Below are positions 49,012-58,031 of a stretch of 61,727 nucleotides of DNA, one piece after another. The stretch's first letter is position 1. The number at the start of each line of letters is the position of its first letter. Source of the DNA: UBA10677 sp045654245. Lineage in GTDB: Bacteria > Bacillota > Clostridia > Christensenellales > Pumilibacteraceae. Both the position numbers and the translations under genes were made by a program. The DNA lies in assembly GCA_045654245.1 (NCBI GenBank), contig JAZOMX010000027.1, forward strand, positions 1-61,727. The letters run 5' to 3'. A model generated the notes under the pieces. The model did no database searches and was not told the origin of the DNA. It saw nothing but the letters and a program-made list of their open reading frames with translations.

Positions 49012-50511
49012 TTAAGCGTACTTGTTAACAATCTCGAGAGCAACGGCTATACCGTCCACCGCCGACGAGGTTATGCCACCCGAGTAGCCTGCGCCCTCGC
49101 CCGTAGGATAAAGCCCTTTTACGGTAACGCTTTGCTTGTTTTCATCTCTAACTATTCTAACGGGCGAACTCGTCCTACTCTCAACGCCCGTTAAAACCGC
49201 GTGTTCGCTATCGAACCCGTATAGCCTCTTGCCCATATCGGGAATAGCGAGTTTTATCGCCTCGTCTAAACTTTGAGGCAATAGCCCGGTAAGGTCCGTT
49301 TTCTCTACGCCGATTGCGTACGAGGGCTTAACGAAAGTAAACTCCGCAGTCGCCTTTCCTTTAAGGTAGTCGCCTACTCGTTGAGACGGCGCGCGATATC
49401 CTCCACCGCCAAGAGAGAACGCCTTTCTTTCTAATTCTCGCTGAAAATAAATTCCCGAAAGCGGATGCTCCGAGCCGAAATCTTCCCGTTTTACTTGCGC
49501 TATGAGAGCGGAGTTTGCGTTCGTTTTATCACGCGCGTACTCGCTCATACCGTTGACAACCACGCCACCATCTTCGCTCGCCGACGGCATAACCTCGCCG
49601 CCCGGACACATACAAAAGGTAAAAACCGCTCTCTTGCTTGCGTGCGAAATTAGTTTGTAGTCCGCAGGGGGTAAACTCTTATAAGCCTTGCCGTATTGCG
49701 CCCGTCCGATTTCGTTTTGAAGATGCTCTATTCTAAATCCCACCGCAAAATCTTTGCTCTCCATATACACGCCACGAGAGAAAAGCATATTAAAAGTATC
49801 ACGAGCGCTATGTCCTATTGCAAGTACGACTTCGCTAACCTCAATCTCTTCGCCGTTTGAGAGCGTTACCGATTTTATTTCGCCACCGTCCACCTTGATA
49901 TCGGTAAGAGCAGTCGAAAAACAAAACCGTCCGCCCTTGCTCTCGATAAAAGTACGCATATTCTTAACGACGGAAACGAGGTTATCGCTACCTATATGCG
50001 GTTTTTGTAGATATTCTATTTCTTTTGGCGCACCGTAGCGAACGAAAGTGGAAAACACGCTTTTGTTAAGCGGATTTTTGGTCTGCGTGTTTAGTTTTCC
50101 ATCCGAGAAAGTTCCCGCTCCGCCCTCGCCGAACTGGATATTACTGTCTTTGTTTAGTATTCCCGTTTTCTTAAAAAACCCGATATCGTTTGCTCTCTCG
50201 TCCACGCTTTTTCCACGCTCGACGATAATCGGTTTAATGCCGTGACGGACTAGCCTTTCTGCGCAAAACAGCCCAGCAGGACCGCTACCTACGATTACTA
50301 CTTGCTTGGGACTGCGAGCAACAGAAAAGGACGGGGGCTCAACCTCCCCCTTTCCTCTCTCGATAGTGTAAATCCACTTAATATCGTTTTTTCTTCTCGC
50401 ATCTAGCGATTTTTTGACTATCCTGACTTCTCCGTACCGCTCCGAAATTCTATGCAAAAACGCATCTTCGCTCTCGGTAATAGGCAAGGAGAAAGTTTCA
50501 CGCTCGCTCAT
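49012..50511 (-). CDS. FAD-dependent protein (COG2509-like)
   Basis: 499 residues. VVIVGSGPAGLFCAERLVRHG is the FAD-binding Rossmann start (about residue 78 on), followed by GGAGTFSDGKL, the GFRIEH substrate-loop region, CMCPGGEVMPSASE and SPVRIVRDEN near the C-terminus. Such proteins are widespread uncharacterised dehydrogenases. The ATG at 50511 overlaps the preceding stop (ATGA), and an in-frame GTG-like start upstream is less likely. The two genes form a coupled pair. Confidence 0.85.
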   Translation of the reverse strand: MSERETFSLPITESEDAFLHRISERYGEVRIVKKSLDARRKNDIKWIYTIERGKGEVEPPSFSVARSPKQVVIVGSGPAGLFCAERLVRHGIKPIIVERGKSVDERANDIGFFKKTGILNKDSNIQFGEGGAGTFSDGKLNTQTKNPLNKSVFSTFVRYGAPKEIEYLQKPHIGSDNLVSVVKNMRTFIESKGGRFCFSTALTDIKVDGGEIKSVTLSNGEEIEVSEVVLAIGHSARDTFNMLFSRGVYMESKDFAVGFRIEHLQNEIGRAQYGKAYKSLPPADYKLISHASKRAVFTFCMCPGGEVMPSASEDGGVVVNGMSEYARDKTNANSALIAQVKREDFGSEHPLSGIYFQRELERKAFSLGGGGYRAPSQRVGDYLKGKATAEFTFVKPSYAIGVEKTDLTGLLPQSLDEAIKLAIPDMGKRLYGFDSEHAVLTGVESRTSSPVRIVRDENKQSVTVKGLYPTGEGAGYSGGITSSAVDGIAVALEIVNKYA

Positions 50512-51686
50512 TTCGCGATTTCCTCCGCTACGGCGTTTGCCGACGAGAACGCCCATTGTAGGTTATATCCACCACACTCGCCGTCCACGTTTAGAATTTC
50601 GCCCGTAAAAAACAAGCCTTTTACTTTCTTGCTTTCAAGATTATCGCTAACTTCTGAAAGAGGAATACCGCCTTTCGTAACTTGCGCGTAATCAAACCCA
50701 AGCGTTCCCGTTACGGGCAAAGTAAAATTCTTAATCGTATTTACGATTTCGCTCGGCGTAAAACTTTTCACTCTCTTCATTACCGCTCTACCCACTTGGT
50801 TGGATAGATAACACGAGAGCATTTCACTCTTTTCGATATCGGGGCGAGTTTTAATTTTGCGCTCTAGTAGTTCGGTTAGTTTTTCTTTGCTTATAGAGGG
50901 TAATAGTTCAATCGAAACGGTTGCGTTTTCCTTGCCTGCAATATAAGGCGAAATGGAGAAAATTGCGTTTCCGCTAACTCCGTATTCGGTAAAGATTACG
51001 TCCCCTCTACTCGACGCCACTTCTTTTCCGCTTGCGAGCGCTCTCGCTACGCCGTTAACTCTAATTCCTTTGAGCGTTTTTATATGCGTCGTGTCCGTTT
51101 TTAGTTGAACTAGCGACGGATAAAGGGGTGTTACGGTATGACCGAGCGATTTTACTATATCATAAAAATTTCCGTCAGAGCCGAAGTTCTTTTGCGCTTT
51201 TCCGCCGACTGCAACGACTACTTTCTCGGCAAAAATTTTCTCGTCGAGGACGCTTACTATAAACCCGTTTCCACTCTTTTTAACACTCGTAACTTTTTTA
51301 CCCGTAAGCATATCAACTTTACCTAGAAGATATCCACGAAGTAGGTCGGTTACCGCCGACGCTTGCTTTGAGGCAGGGTAAACTCTACCGCTCTCGTCAG
51401 ATAAAAACAGTCCGCCAAGGTCTTGTAAAAACTGCGTAACGGCGTCGTTGTCAAACGAACTAATTATAGAAAACGCTTTTTTTATATCGTCCGTAAAATA
51501 TTTCTCGGGCGTAAGCGTAAGGTTGGTAATATTGCCTTGACCATTACCCGTCGCCGACAATTTCTTGCCCACTCTCTCGCCACGCTCAACAATAGCCACG
51601 CCCTTAACCTTTTTGCTAGCAAGCAAAGCGCCTGCCATAAGCCCAGACGCTCCACCACCTATAATCACTACTTTATAACTTTCCAT
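50508..51686 (-). CDS. HI0933/BaiN-family flavoprotein
   Basis: 392 residues. VVIIGGGASGLMAGALLASKK at the N-terminus, GKKLSATGNGQGN for FAD contacts, GGLFLSDESGRVYPASKQAS and the C-terminal FTGEILNVDGECGGYNLQWAFSSA are hallmarks of this family. Its members reduce flat or conjugated substrates (for example BaiN in bile acid metabolism), but the substrate here is unknown. It lies directly before the COG2509-like gene. Confidence 0.9.
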   Translation of the reverse strand: MESYKVVIIGGGASGLMAGALLASKKVKGVAIVERGERVGKKLSATGNGQGNITNLTLTPEKYFTDDIKKAFSIISSFDNDAVTQFLQDLGGLFLSDESGRVYPASKQASAVTDLLRGYLLGKVDMLTGKKVTSVKKSGNGFIVSVLDEKIFAEKVVVAVGGKAQKNFGSDGNFYDIVKSLGHTVTPLYPSLVQLKTDTTHIKTLKGIRVNGVARALASGKEVASSRGDVIFTEYGVSGNAIFSISPYIAGKENATVSIELLPSISKEKLTELLERKIKTRPDIEKSEMLSCYLSNQVGRAVMKRVKSFTPSEIVNTIKNFTLPVTGTLGFDYAQVTKGGIPLSEVSDNLESKKVKGLFFTGEILNVDGECGGYNLQWAFSSANAVAEEIAK

Positions 51687-51692
51687 ACCGCT

Positions 51693-51721
51693 ATTTTACC
51701 ACAACGAAAAACATAAGTCAA
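51693..51721 (-). promoter_or_regulatory. Promoter of the flavoprotein pair
   Basis: Minus-strand TTGACT (51716-51721), 17-bp spacer, TAAAAT (51693-51698). Confidence 0.7.
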
Positions 51722-51723
51722 TA

Positions 51724-51762
51724 CAAAAAAAGTACGCTTTACTTTTGTAAAACGCACTTTTC
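51724..51762 (-). terminator. Terminator of the G3P dehydrogenase-like operon
   Basis: AAAGTGCGTTTTAC / GTAAAGCGTACTTT (two G-T pairs), then TTTTTTTG on the minus strand, directly after DUF1667. Confidence 0.85.
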
Positions 51763-51769
51763 GTTTAAT

Positions 51770-52123
51770 TTAAGCCTTGGTTACTTCTCTAGTTGCGACG
51801 AAGTCAACGCCCGTTCCTAGAATATCTTTAACAACCGTATCGCCCTCTTTAACGGGAGCGGAAAGAACTACGCCTTTAAGGGTGTCGAGCGCCTTAAAGA
51901 TTAATTCTTTTGCAATCGGCTCGCTTGTCTTTACCGAAACCATATGGTAATTACCGCCCGTAACCTCAACCGAACTAGTTATCATACGCTTAGGCTCGGT
52001 CATTTCGCTAATCGCGTAAGTCTTTCCTCTTGGGCAAGTGTTACCCGTAACTACGAAACCGTCCGCAGTTTGCTTTACCGTCATACGGCAACCTAAAGGA
52101 CAGCAAATACAAATCATATCCAT
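51770..52123 (-). CDS. DUF1667 zinc/iron-type Cys protein
   Basis: 117 residues. CICCPLGCRM and GNTCPRG supply clustered Cys residues, then the PKRMITSSVEV and VSVKTSEPIAKELI segments complete DUF1667. It is usually found third in operons with GlpA-like and second flavoprotein genes, as here, and may be an electron-transfer subunit (inferred). Start 1 bp after the previous gene's stop. Confidence 0.9.
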   Translation of the reverse strand: MDMICICCPLGCRMTVKQTADGFVVTGNTCPRGKTYAISEMTEPKRMITSSVEVTGGNYHMVSVKTSEPIAKELIFKALDTLKGVVLSAPVKEGDTVVKDILGTGVDFVATREVTKA

Positions 52124-52124
52124 A

Positions 52125-53381
52125 TTATCTTACCTCCAACCCTACGCTAATCTCGTTAGCGCTTTTGAGTTTTTGTACCTGTTCGGGCTTAAGCGCAATC
52201 GTTTCCATTTCGCCGGGGAGTACGATTTGCTTATTCTTCGTAGCGATTACTTCGCCGTCGGCAACTACGCAAAGACGAACTTTCTTGTAAACGTTGCCCA
52301 CTCTCATTTTAAGGCTAATCTCTTCCGCCTCGCCCTCACGGGAAATATACTGCGGTACGCAATAACGAACGCCACCGAAAGTAGCAACTTTCGTTTTTTC
52401 TTTTCCGCTCGTTTTTCCGTTGATGTATTCAACGGCACATTTGCCTGCGTGTGCGCTCTCTTCTGATACGAAGTCAACTAGGTCGTGTACGTGAAGAACG
52501 TTTCCGCACGAGAATACGCCGTCGAGGTTAGTCATCATATTTTCGCCAACCTCTGCGCCACCCGTTATAGGCGAAAGGTTAACGCCCGCTTGCTTAGATA
52601 ATTCGTTTTCGGGCAACAATCCAACGGAGAGGAGCAGACAGTCGCAAGAAATCTCTTCCGCCGTCTCCATCTTAGGATTGAGTTTTTCATCAACCTCGGC
52701 AATAACTACGCTCGAAACTCTGCCCTCTCCCTTAATCTCAACTACGGTATGCGAGAATTTTAGGGGGATATTAAAGTCGTTTAGGCATTGAACGATATTT
52801 CTGTTTAGTCCGCTCGAATAAGGCATAAGTTCTACTACCGCCTTAACTTTCGCACCCTCGAAGGTCATACGGCGAGCCATAATTAGACCGATATCGCCAC
52901 TACCTAGAATTACGATTTCTTTTCCGGGCATATAGCCTTCCATATTAACGAGTTTTTGCGCCGTGCCAGCAGAGAAAATACCAGCGCTACGGCAACCTGC
53001 GATATTGATTGCTCCTCTTGGACGCTCTCTGCATCCGCAAGCAAGGATAACCGCTCTAGCGTCGATATTAAGTAGTCCGTCCGTTTCGTTTACGGCAGTT
53101 ACTCTTTTGTCCTCCGTAAAGGAAATTACGGTAGTGGAAAGTTTGTACTCTATTCCTCTCTTTTCTACCTCGCGAACGAATCGCATAGCGTACTCAGGTC
53201 CGGTAAGTTCTTCTTTGAAAGTATGTAAGCCAAAACCGTTATGAATACACTGGTTCAAAATTCCGCCAAGGTTGGGTTCACGCTCTAGAATAAGGATATC
53301 TCTCTCGCCTGCGTCGTACGCGCCGATTGCAGCGGCTAGACCTGCCGGGCCTCCGCCGATTATAACAAGATTTCTTTTCAT
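52125..53381 (-). CDS. NAD(P)/FAD-dependent oxidoreductase, second flavoprotein of a GlpABC-like complex
   Basis: 418 residues. VIIGGGPAGLAAAIGAYDAG is the FAD-binding start, EPNLGGILNQCIHNGFG contacts flavin, and the second dinucleotide motif IVILGSGDIGLIMARR binds NAD(P). The C-terminus carries FSCGNVLHVHDLVDFVS. It is co-encoded with GlpA-like and DUF1667 proteins and its ATG overlaps the upstream stop. In such operons it is believed to accept electrons from G3P oxidation. Confidence 0.88.
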   Translation of the reverse strand: MKRNLVIIGGGPAGLAAAIGAYDAGERDILILEREPNLGGILNQCIHNGFGLHTFKEELTGPEYAMRFVREVEKRGIEYKLSTTVISFTEDKRVTAVNETDGLLNIDARAVILACGCRERPRGAINIAGCRSAGIFSAGTAQKLVNMEGYMPGKEIVILGSGDIGLIMARRMTFEGAKVKAVVELMPYSSGLNRNIVQCLNDFNIPLKFSHTVVEIKGEGRVSSVVIAEVDEKLNPKMETAEEISCDCLLLSVGLLPENELSKQAGVNLSPITGGAEVGENMMTNLDGVFSCGNVLHVHDLVDFVSEESAHAGKCAVEYINGKTSGKEKTKVATFGGVRYCVPQYISREGEAEEISLKMRVGNVYKKVRLCVVADGEVIATKNKQIVLPGEMETIALKPEQVQKLKSANEISVGLEVR

Positions 53382-54814
53382 TATAACTCCTCCTTTACTC
53401 TGCCGAGTACGAGTTCCGAGCCTGCGCCCTTTTTGGAAATTTCGGTCATTTTAACTCCACGCTCACGACAAAGAATTTCCATAAGACGGGGAGTGCAGAA
53501 ACCTGCTTGGCATCTACCCATACCTGCTCTCGTTCTACGCTTTAAGCCGTCAAGGTCAACCGCGCCTGGTCTTCTTTTAATCGCCTCTACGATTTCGCCC
53601 TCAGTTACTACCTCGCAACGGCAAACGATTTTTCCGTAAAGCGGATTTTTCTTAATCATTTCAGCACGCTCGCTATCCGTCATAGATGCGAACTGTTTAA
53701 TTCCCTCGCGCTTTGCAACGAACTTCTCGTTCTTCGCAAGTTCGTACTTCTTTGCGATAATCTCCGCCATATATTTTGCTACGGCAGGAGCGGACGATAA
53801 TCCGGGCGACTCAACGCCAAGGCAGTTGTAAAAACCGTCAATATCGCTCTCGCCAACCGTAAAGTCGTTTCTTACGCTGTGCGCTCTAAGTCCGGTAAAC
53901 TGCGTAATTACGGTGCGCTTTGACAAAGTAGGAACAGATAGCGACGCTTGATTAAACGCATTTGCTAATCCTTCTACCGTCGTTACGGTGCTGTCTTTGT
54001 CGTCCGTATCCTCTGCGGTAGGTCCTACGATTAGGTTTCCGTGAACGGTGGGCGAAACTAAAACGCCTTTACCCATTACGGTAGGAAGTTGGAATAGCGT
54101 TGCTTTAGCGAGGTTACCTACGCTCTTATCTAAAAGCATATACTCGCCCTTTCTAGCAATTACCGTTTCTTTAACGGCGCTAATCGTATTGTTAATCTTG
54201 TCCGAATAAACGCCGGCACAGTTAACTACGATATCACAATCGTAATCGCCGTCCTTAGTCTTAACGATAAAACCGTTACCGTTCTTTTCTACGGCAACTA
54301 CTTCTTTGTTAAACTCAAACTTAACGCCGTTAGTGTATGCGTTTTCAGCGTACGCAATCGTCATTTCATAAGGTCCAACGATACCGGAAGTGGGTGCGTA
54401 AAGAGCGGAAACTACCTCGGTAGATACTGCAGGTTCCATCTTTCTAACCTCGTCACCCGAAAGGATTTTAAGCCCCTCTACGCCGTTGTTCTTTCCTTGT
54501 TCGAGAAGTTCTTCTAGCGTTGTGTTTCCCTCCTCCGAAAAGTTAAGAACGAACGCACCGTTGTTCTTGTACGGAAAATCTAATTCCTCGGCAACGGACG
54601 CAAACATCTTCGAACCAAGTACGTTAAACTTTGCTTTTGCCGTTCCCGTGTGAGCGTCAAAACCTGCGTGAACGATACCCGAGTTTGCTTTACTAGTTCC
54701 AGTCGCTACGTCGTTTGCGCGCTCTAAAACGGTAATTTCCGCTTTGTAAGACGCCAACTCTCGAGCAACGGCGCAACCGATTACTCCACCGCCTATTACG
54801 ATAATTTTTTGCAT
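53381..54814 (-). CDS. GlpA-like glycerol-3-phosphate dehydrogenase flavoprotein with [2Fe-2S] tail
   Basis: 477 residues. IIVIGGGVIGCAVARELASY is the N-terminal FAD motif, then GTSKANSGIVHAGFDA and the DAO-type active-site loops (GLRAHSVR, NCLGVESPGLSSAPAVA). The C-terminal BFD-like Fe-S domain has CRCE (Cys pair) and CQAGFC. Such proteins oxidise G3P to DHAP under anaerobic conditions. It leads a three-gene operon behind a leader terminator that GlpP could control. Other DAO-family substrates are possible. Confidence 0.87.
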   Translation of the reverse strand: MQKIIVIGGGVIGCAVARELASYKAEITVLERANDVATGTSKANSGIVHAGFDAHTGTAKAKFNVLGSKMFASVAEELDFPYKNNGAFVLNFSEEGNTTLEELLEQGKNNGVEGLKILSGDEVRKMEPAVSTEVVSALYAPTSGIVGPYEMTIAYAENAYTNGVKFEFNKEVVAVEKNGNGFIVKTKDGDYDCDIVVNCAGVYSDKINNTISAVKETVIARKGEYMLLDKSVGNLAKATLFQLPTVMGKGVLVSPTVHGNLIVGPTAEDTDDKDSTVTTVEGLANAFNQASLSVPTLSKRTVITQFTGLRAHSVRNDFTVGESDIDGFYNCLGVESPGLSSAPAVAKYMAEIIAKKYELAKNEKFVAKREGIKQFASMTDSERAEMIKKNPLYGKIVCRCEVVTEGEIVEAIKRRPGAVDLDGLKRRTRAGMGRCQAGFCTPRLMEILCRERGVKMTEISKKGAGSELVLGRVKEEL

Positions 54815-54834
54815 TTTATTCTCCTTTAAGCGAA

Positions 54835-54890
54835 AAAATAAAAATCACGGCACGCAAAAAAGACACCTTTTTGCACATTACCGCGATTTC
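54835..54890 (-). terminator. Leader terminator before the GlpA-like operon (candidate GlpP target)
   Basis: Between promoter and start codon the minus strand folds AATCGCGG / CCGTGATT and GCAAAAAG / CTTTTTTGC around a GTGT loop, followed by TTTTTATTTTTT. Because it lies inside the leader it should act as a conditional stop. Confidence 0.68.
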
Positions 54891-54943
54891 TCTTCTCTCT
54901 TACGCTATAATTGTAAAAATAATCAAGTATTTACTTTATAATT

Positions 54944-54972
54944 ATTTTACTCCTATTGCAACCTTTTGTCAA
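54944..54972 (-). promoter_or_regulatory. Promoter of the GlpA-like operon
   Basis: Minus-strand TTGACA (54967-54972), 17-bp spacer, TAAAAT (54944-54949). The leader is about 120 nt. Confidence 0.82.
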
Positions 54973-55066
54973 ATATTTAAGCGTTATTTTTGCATTTCGC
55001 CTCTTTTTTCTCCACTTTTCTTGTAGATAATATAATTCCTAAACGCGAACACTTTTCGCTACGGTA

Positions 55067-57280
55067 TTATATTCCTTGCAAAAATCTTTCTACGACGAGT
55101 TTTCTAAACGACGGCGAAAGCGAGGCAAAATATGCCGTAAAACCAGTAACCCTTACTACTAAATCGGGATATAGGTCGGGATTTTCGTGCGCTTTAAGTA
55201 GTTTTTCTCCGTCGAGAATATTGATGTTAATCAGCGTTCCGCCTCTAGAAAAATGTCCTAAAATAAAATCGGTGATTATTCTTACGCCCTCACTATCCGC
55301 TTTAACCGACGGGTCGAATTCAATTTGGAGAGGCGCAGGGTTTCCGTAACCGCATTGAACGGAGGCTATTCCGTTCGATTGAGCGGTAGGCGCGCCGTCC
55401 TCTCTAAACCGAGGGTTAGGGTTCGCTCCGTGAGAAATGGGCTCGTAAGCCTTTCTACCGTTGGGCGTTGCTCCCACGGTTTTTCCGTACTCTATGCTCC
55501 TAGCCCACGAGAACCAACCGGGAACTAGTCGTCTGCCGTTGGGCATAGTTTGACTCGTTACTCCCTCTACCCAACTCGTCGTAAGTTTTTTCGCCCACTC
55601 GTCGGCAAGAGAATTACCGCTACAATACTTGGGCGTAGAGGAAAGAATAAGTCTCGTCCGCTCGTCAGGAAAATCAAGTTCCGTTTGCTCGTAAACTTGC
55701 TCCCACGACAACAATTTTTCTCTCTCCACTCTAGTCTCTAACGACGCAAACGAATCCGCAACTATCGCTAGTCCCGCTCCGTCAACGCCGACGGTATAAA
55801 GCGAGGCAACTTCGGAGATATCCTTGCCCTCCTCGAGCGTTCGGTGCATCATAAGGTTCATAACTAGTTCGGGCGTTACTTGCGCTTGGTGGTCGATATG
55901 AAGGTTTACGCCTTTTGCGGTAACCTCAATCGCTTTTTTAAGGTGGCTTTTATACAGTTCGTATAATCTTGCCACGCTCTTACTTTCCTCGCTTTTCATA
56001 TCGAGGTATGCGTTTTCAAAAACTTTGGCGATATTGATTTTTACCGTATCGTTCATAGGGAATTCTTTTCCCGGAACGCACATCCAGTTACATCCAACCG
56101 CAATACGCTCTCTCGCCGTCTTTTTATCAACGCCGTTACGCATATAACCCTCGCAAAGCGCCTTGTCAGAGCAAAACCTAGGCCAACCGTTCTTGTTCTT
56201 AATGAGGTAATAAACGGCTTTTTCAAGGAACTTTTTATCGCAATTCTCGTGAACTCTAACGGTTAGGTTGCACGCAATATTGATTTTGTCAGCACCTTCG
56301 AGTATTATATACGAAAGTTCGTTCGTTAAGTCTCTATCAAACTCGTCAACACCAGAAATCTGGTAATAGTGCGGGTCGATTAGGAGCAAGTTTGCAATCA
56401 AAAAACTTGCCTCTTCCTTACTTAAAACTCCGTCACGAATATCTTTTTCGTAGTACGGATAAAGCAAAGTGTCAAGTTGATAACCCGCTCCGTCACGCGT
56501 GTAAATTCTCGATGCGCAGTTAAAAAACGCCGTCCATTGACAAGCCTCGTGAAAAGTTTTCGGAGGATTAAGTCTAATATTTTGACAAACTTCGAGACTT
56601 TTTAGTAGGCTCTTTTTCGCCCACTCTTCTTTCTCGAGAGCAATCATTTCTTTTAGTCGAGCAATATGGCGCTCGATAAACCTAATAATAGCCTTAACGA
56701 CTTTCTCTTCGGCGTCGTAGAACGCTTTTTTGTCGGGGTTAACCTTTCTATACTTTTCGATTTTGTCCAAAAATCCACCGAAACCGAGCGCAAAGCCGAT
56801 TGAGTAGTCGCACGCTAAATGAGCGTCGCCGTCAATACCGGTTTGGATATTGTACTTTTTTTGCAACGGCTTTAAGTCGTCGTAAGGAAAACGCTGTTCG
56901 TCCCAACGCTTGGAAAACTGCGTACTAGCGTTTTTCATAATTTCCATAGTTTTTGACTTGCTCTGTAACCACTTGGGTGCGTAATGCACGTCGCCACGGT
57001 AGTTTACGAGCATATCACGCCACCTTCCGACCAACATTTCGTTTCTGTCGATATACGGCTCGTGAGCGTCGATTACCCTACAAAAGTTCTCGGAGCAACC
57101 GTCAAGCCCATAAAAACTTCCGTTTTCGCTATTGTACCACGGTTCAATTTCATAGTCGGGCGATAGCGGAACGGTACCAAAGTCGTCGAGGTCCGTATAA
57201 CCGTTTTGCTCTCGTTTAAGCAAGGTATGTTTAATTTTCGTTTCACGCATACTTAAAAGTCTAGCGTCTAGTGAACTCAT
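55067..57280 (-). CDS. Glycyl radical enzyme of unknown substrate (PFL-like superfamily)
   Basis: 737 residues from the ATG at 57280 (GAGG 9 nt upstream); a longer open frame to 57352 has no support. The PFL-like domain runs to about 600 and the glycine-radical domain after it. The radical site is RVTGFTAYF with Gly about 713. The active-site Cys is C397 in AVGCNWMCVPGKE. The usual Glu two residues after this Cys in choline-lyase and dehydratase members is Trp here, and a second Cys (C401) follows. The upstream activase overlaps by 20 bp and a Gfo/Idh dehydrogenase precedes both. A substrate such as a polyol or sugar acid is suggested only by context. Confidence 0.88.
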   Translation of the reverse strand: MSSLDARLLSMRETKIKHTLLKREQNGYTDLDDFGTVPLSPDYEIEPWYNSENGSFYGLDGCSENFCRVIDAHEPYIDRNEMLVGRWRDMLVNYRGDVHYAPKWLQSKSKTMEIMKNASTQFSKRWDEQRFPYDDLKPLQKKYNIQTGIDGDAHLACDYSIGFALGFGGFLDKIEKYRKVNPDKKAFYDAEEKVVKAIIRFIERHIARLKEMIALEKEEWAKKSLLKSLEVCQNIRLNPPKTFHEACQWTAFFNCASRIYTRDGAGYQLDTLLYPYYEKDIRDGVLSKEEASFLIANLLLIDPHYYQISGVDEFDRDLTNELSYIILEGADKINIACNLTVRVHENCDKKFLEKAVYYLIKNKNGWPRFCSDKALCEGYMRNGVDKKTARERIAVGCNWMCVPGKEFPMNDTVKINIAKVFENAYLDMKSEESKSVARLYELYKSHLKKAIEVTAKGVNLHIDHQAQVTPELVMNLMMHRTLEEGKDISEVASLYTVGVDGAGLAIVADSFASLETRVEREKLLSWEQVYEQTELDFPDERTRLILSSTPKYCSGNSLADEWAKKLTTSWVEGVTSQTMPNGRRLVPGWFSWARSIEYGKTVGATPNGRKAYEPISHGANPNPRFREDGAPTAQSNGIASVQCGYGNPAPLQIEFDPSVKADSEGVRIITDFILGHFSRGGTLININILDGEKLLKAHENPDLYPDLVVRVTGFTAYFASLSPSFRKLVVERFLQGI

Positions 57281-58031
57281 AACGGCGAGCCTCCTCCATA
57301 AATTCTTTGCTAGGCGTAGTAAACTTCTTTTGTTTTTTACCAAGCGCCTCACTCTTTGCTAACCCTAGTGTGTGATAGGGCAAAAGTTCGTATTTTACTA
57401 TATTGTCTAACCCCTGTAAAAACTGGGAAATACTAGGTATATCTTGATTGATTTCGGAAATTACTGGCGTTCTTGCAATAATCGGCACGCCCAACTTAGA
57501 AATACGGCGGAAATTTTGTTTAATCTCTTCGTTGTCCACTCCCGTATAACGACGGTGCAAGTCGCTATCGAATATCTTAAAATCGGCGATAATAAAATCA
57601 AGGCTAGAAAAAACTTCCTCGTCGTAGTAGATAAGCGAAGTCTCTACCGCTACGGAAACACCCTTGCTTTTACAAAGCGCAATTAGTTCTTTTAAGAACT
57701 CGGGTTGAAAAAGGGGTTCGCCACCCGATACGGTTACTCCACCGTGGTCGCCGTAGTATGGAATATCTTGCTCTATCTCGGCAAAAACCTCTCTAGCCGT
57801 CATTTCCTTTCCGCAAACAACCCTCGCTCCCGAAAAACAACCCTCGTTACATTTTCCGCAACCTATACACTTTTCGGGGTAAAAAAGTTGCTCGATTTTA
57901 TCAGATATGCTCTCGGGATTGTGACACCACTCGCACGAAAGAGGACAGCCTTTCAAAAAGACTGTCGTTCTTATTCCCTCGCCGTCGTGAAAGGACGCTC
58001 TTTGTACGTTTGAAACGAGCCCTTTAATCAC
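57261..58031 (-). CDS. Glycyl-radical enzyme activating enzyme (radical SAM)
   Basis: 256 residues. The radical SAM motif is FLKGCPLSCEWCHNPES (CxxxCxxC), followed by a ferredoxin-like CIGCGKCNEGC insert and the GGEP-type VTVSGGEPLFQ. It generates the glycyl radical on the partner enzyme encoded next. It overlaps both neighbours (8 and 20 bp), so the three are translationally coupled. Confidence 0.93.
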   Translation of the reverse strand: MIKGLVSNVQRASFHDGEGIRTTVFLKGCPLSCEWCHNPESISDKIEQLFYPEKCIGCGKCNEGCFSGARVVCGKEMTAREVFAEIEQDIPYYGDHGGVTVSGGEPLFQPEFLKELIALCKSKGVSVAVETSLIYYDEEVFSSLDFIIADFKIFDSDLHRRYTGVDNEEIKQNFRRISKLGVPIIARTPVISEINQDIPSISQFLQGLDNIVKYELLPYHTLGLAKSEALGKKQKKFTTPSKEFMEEARRYEFTRR

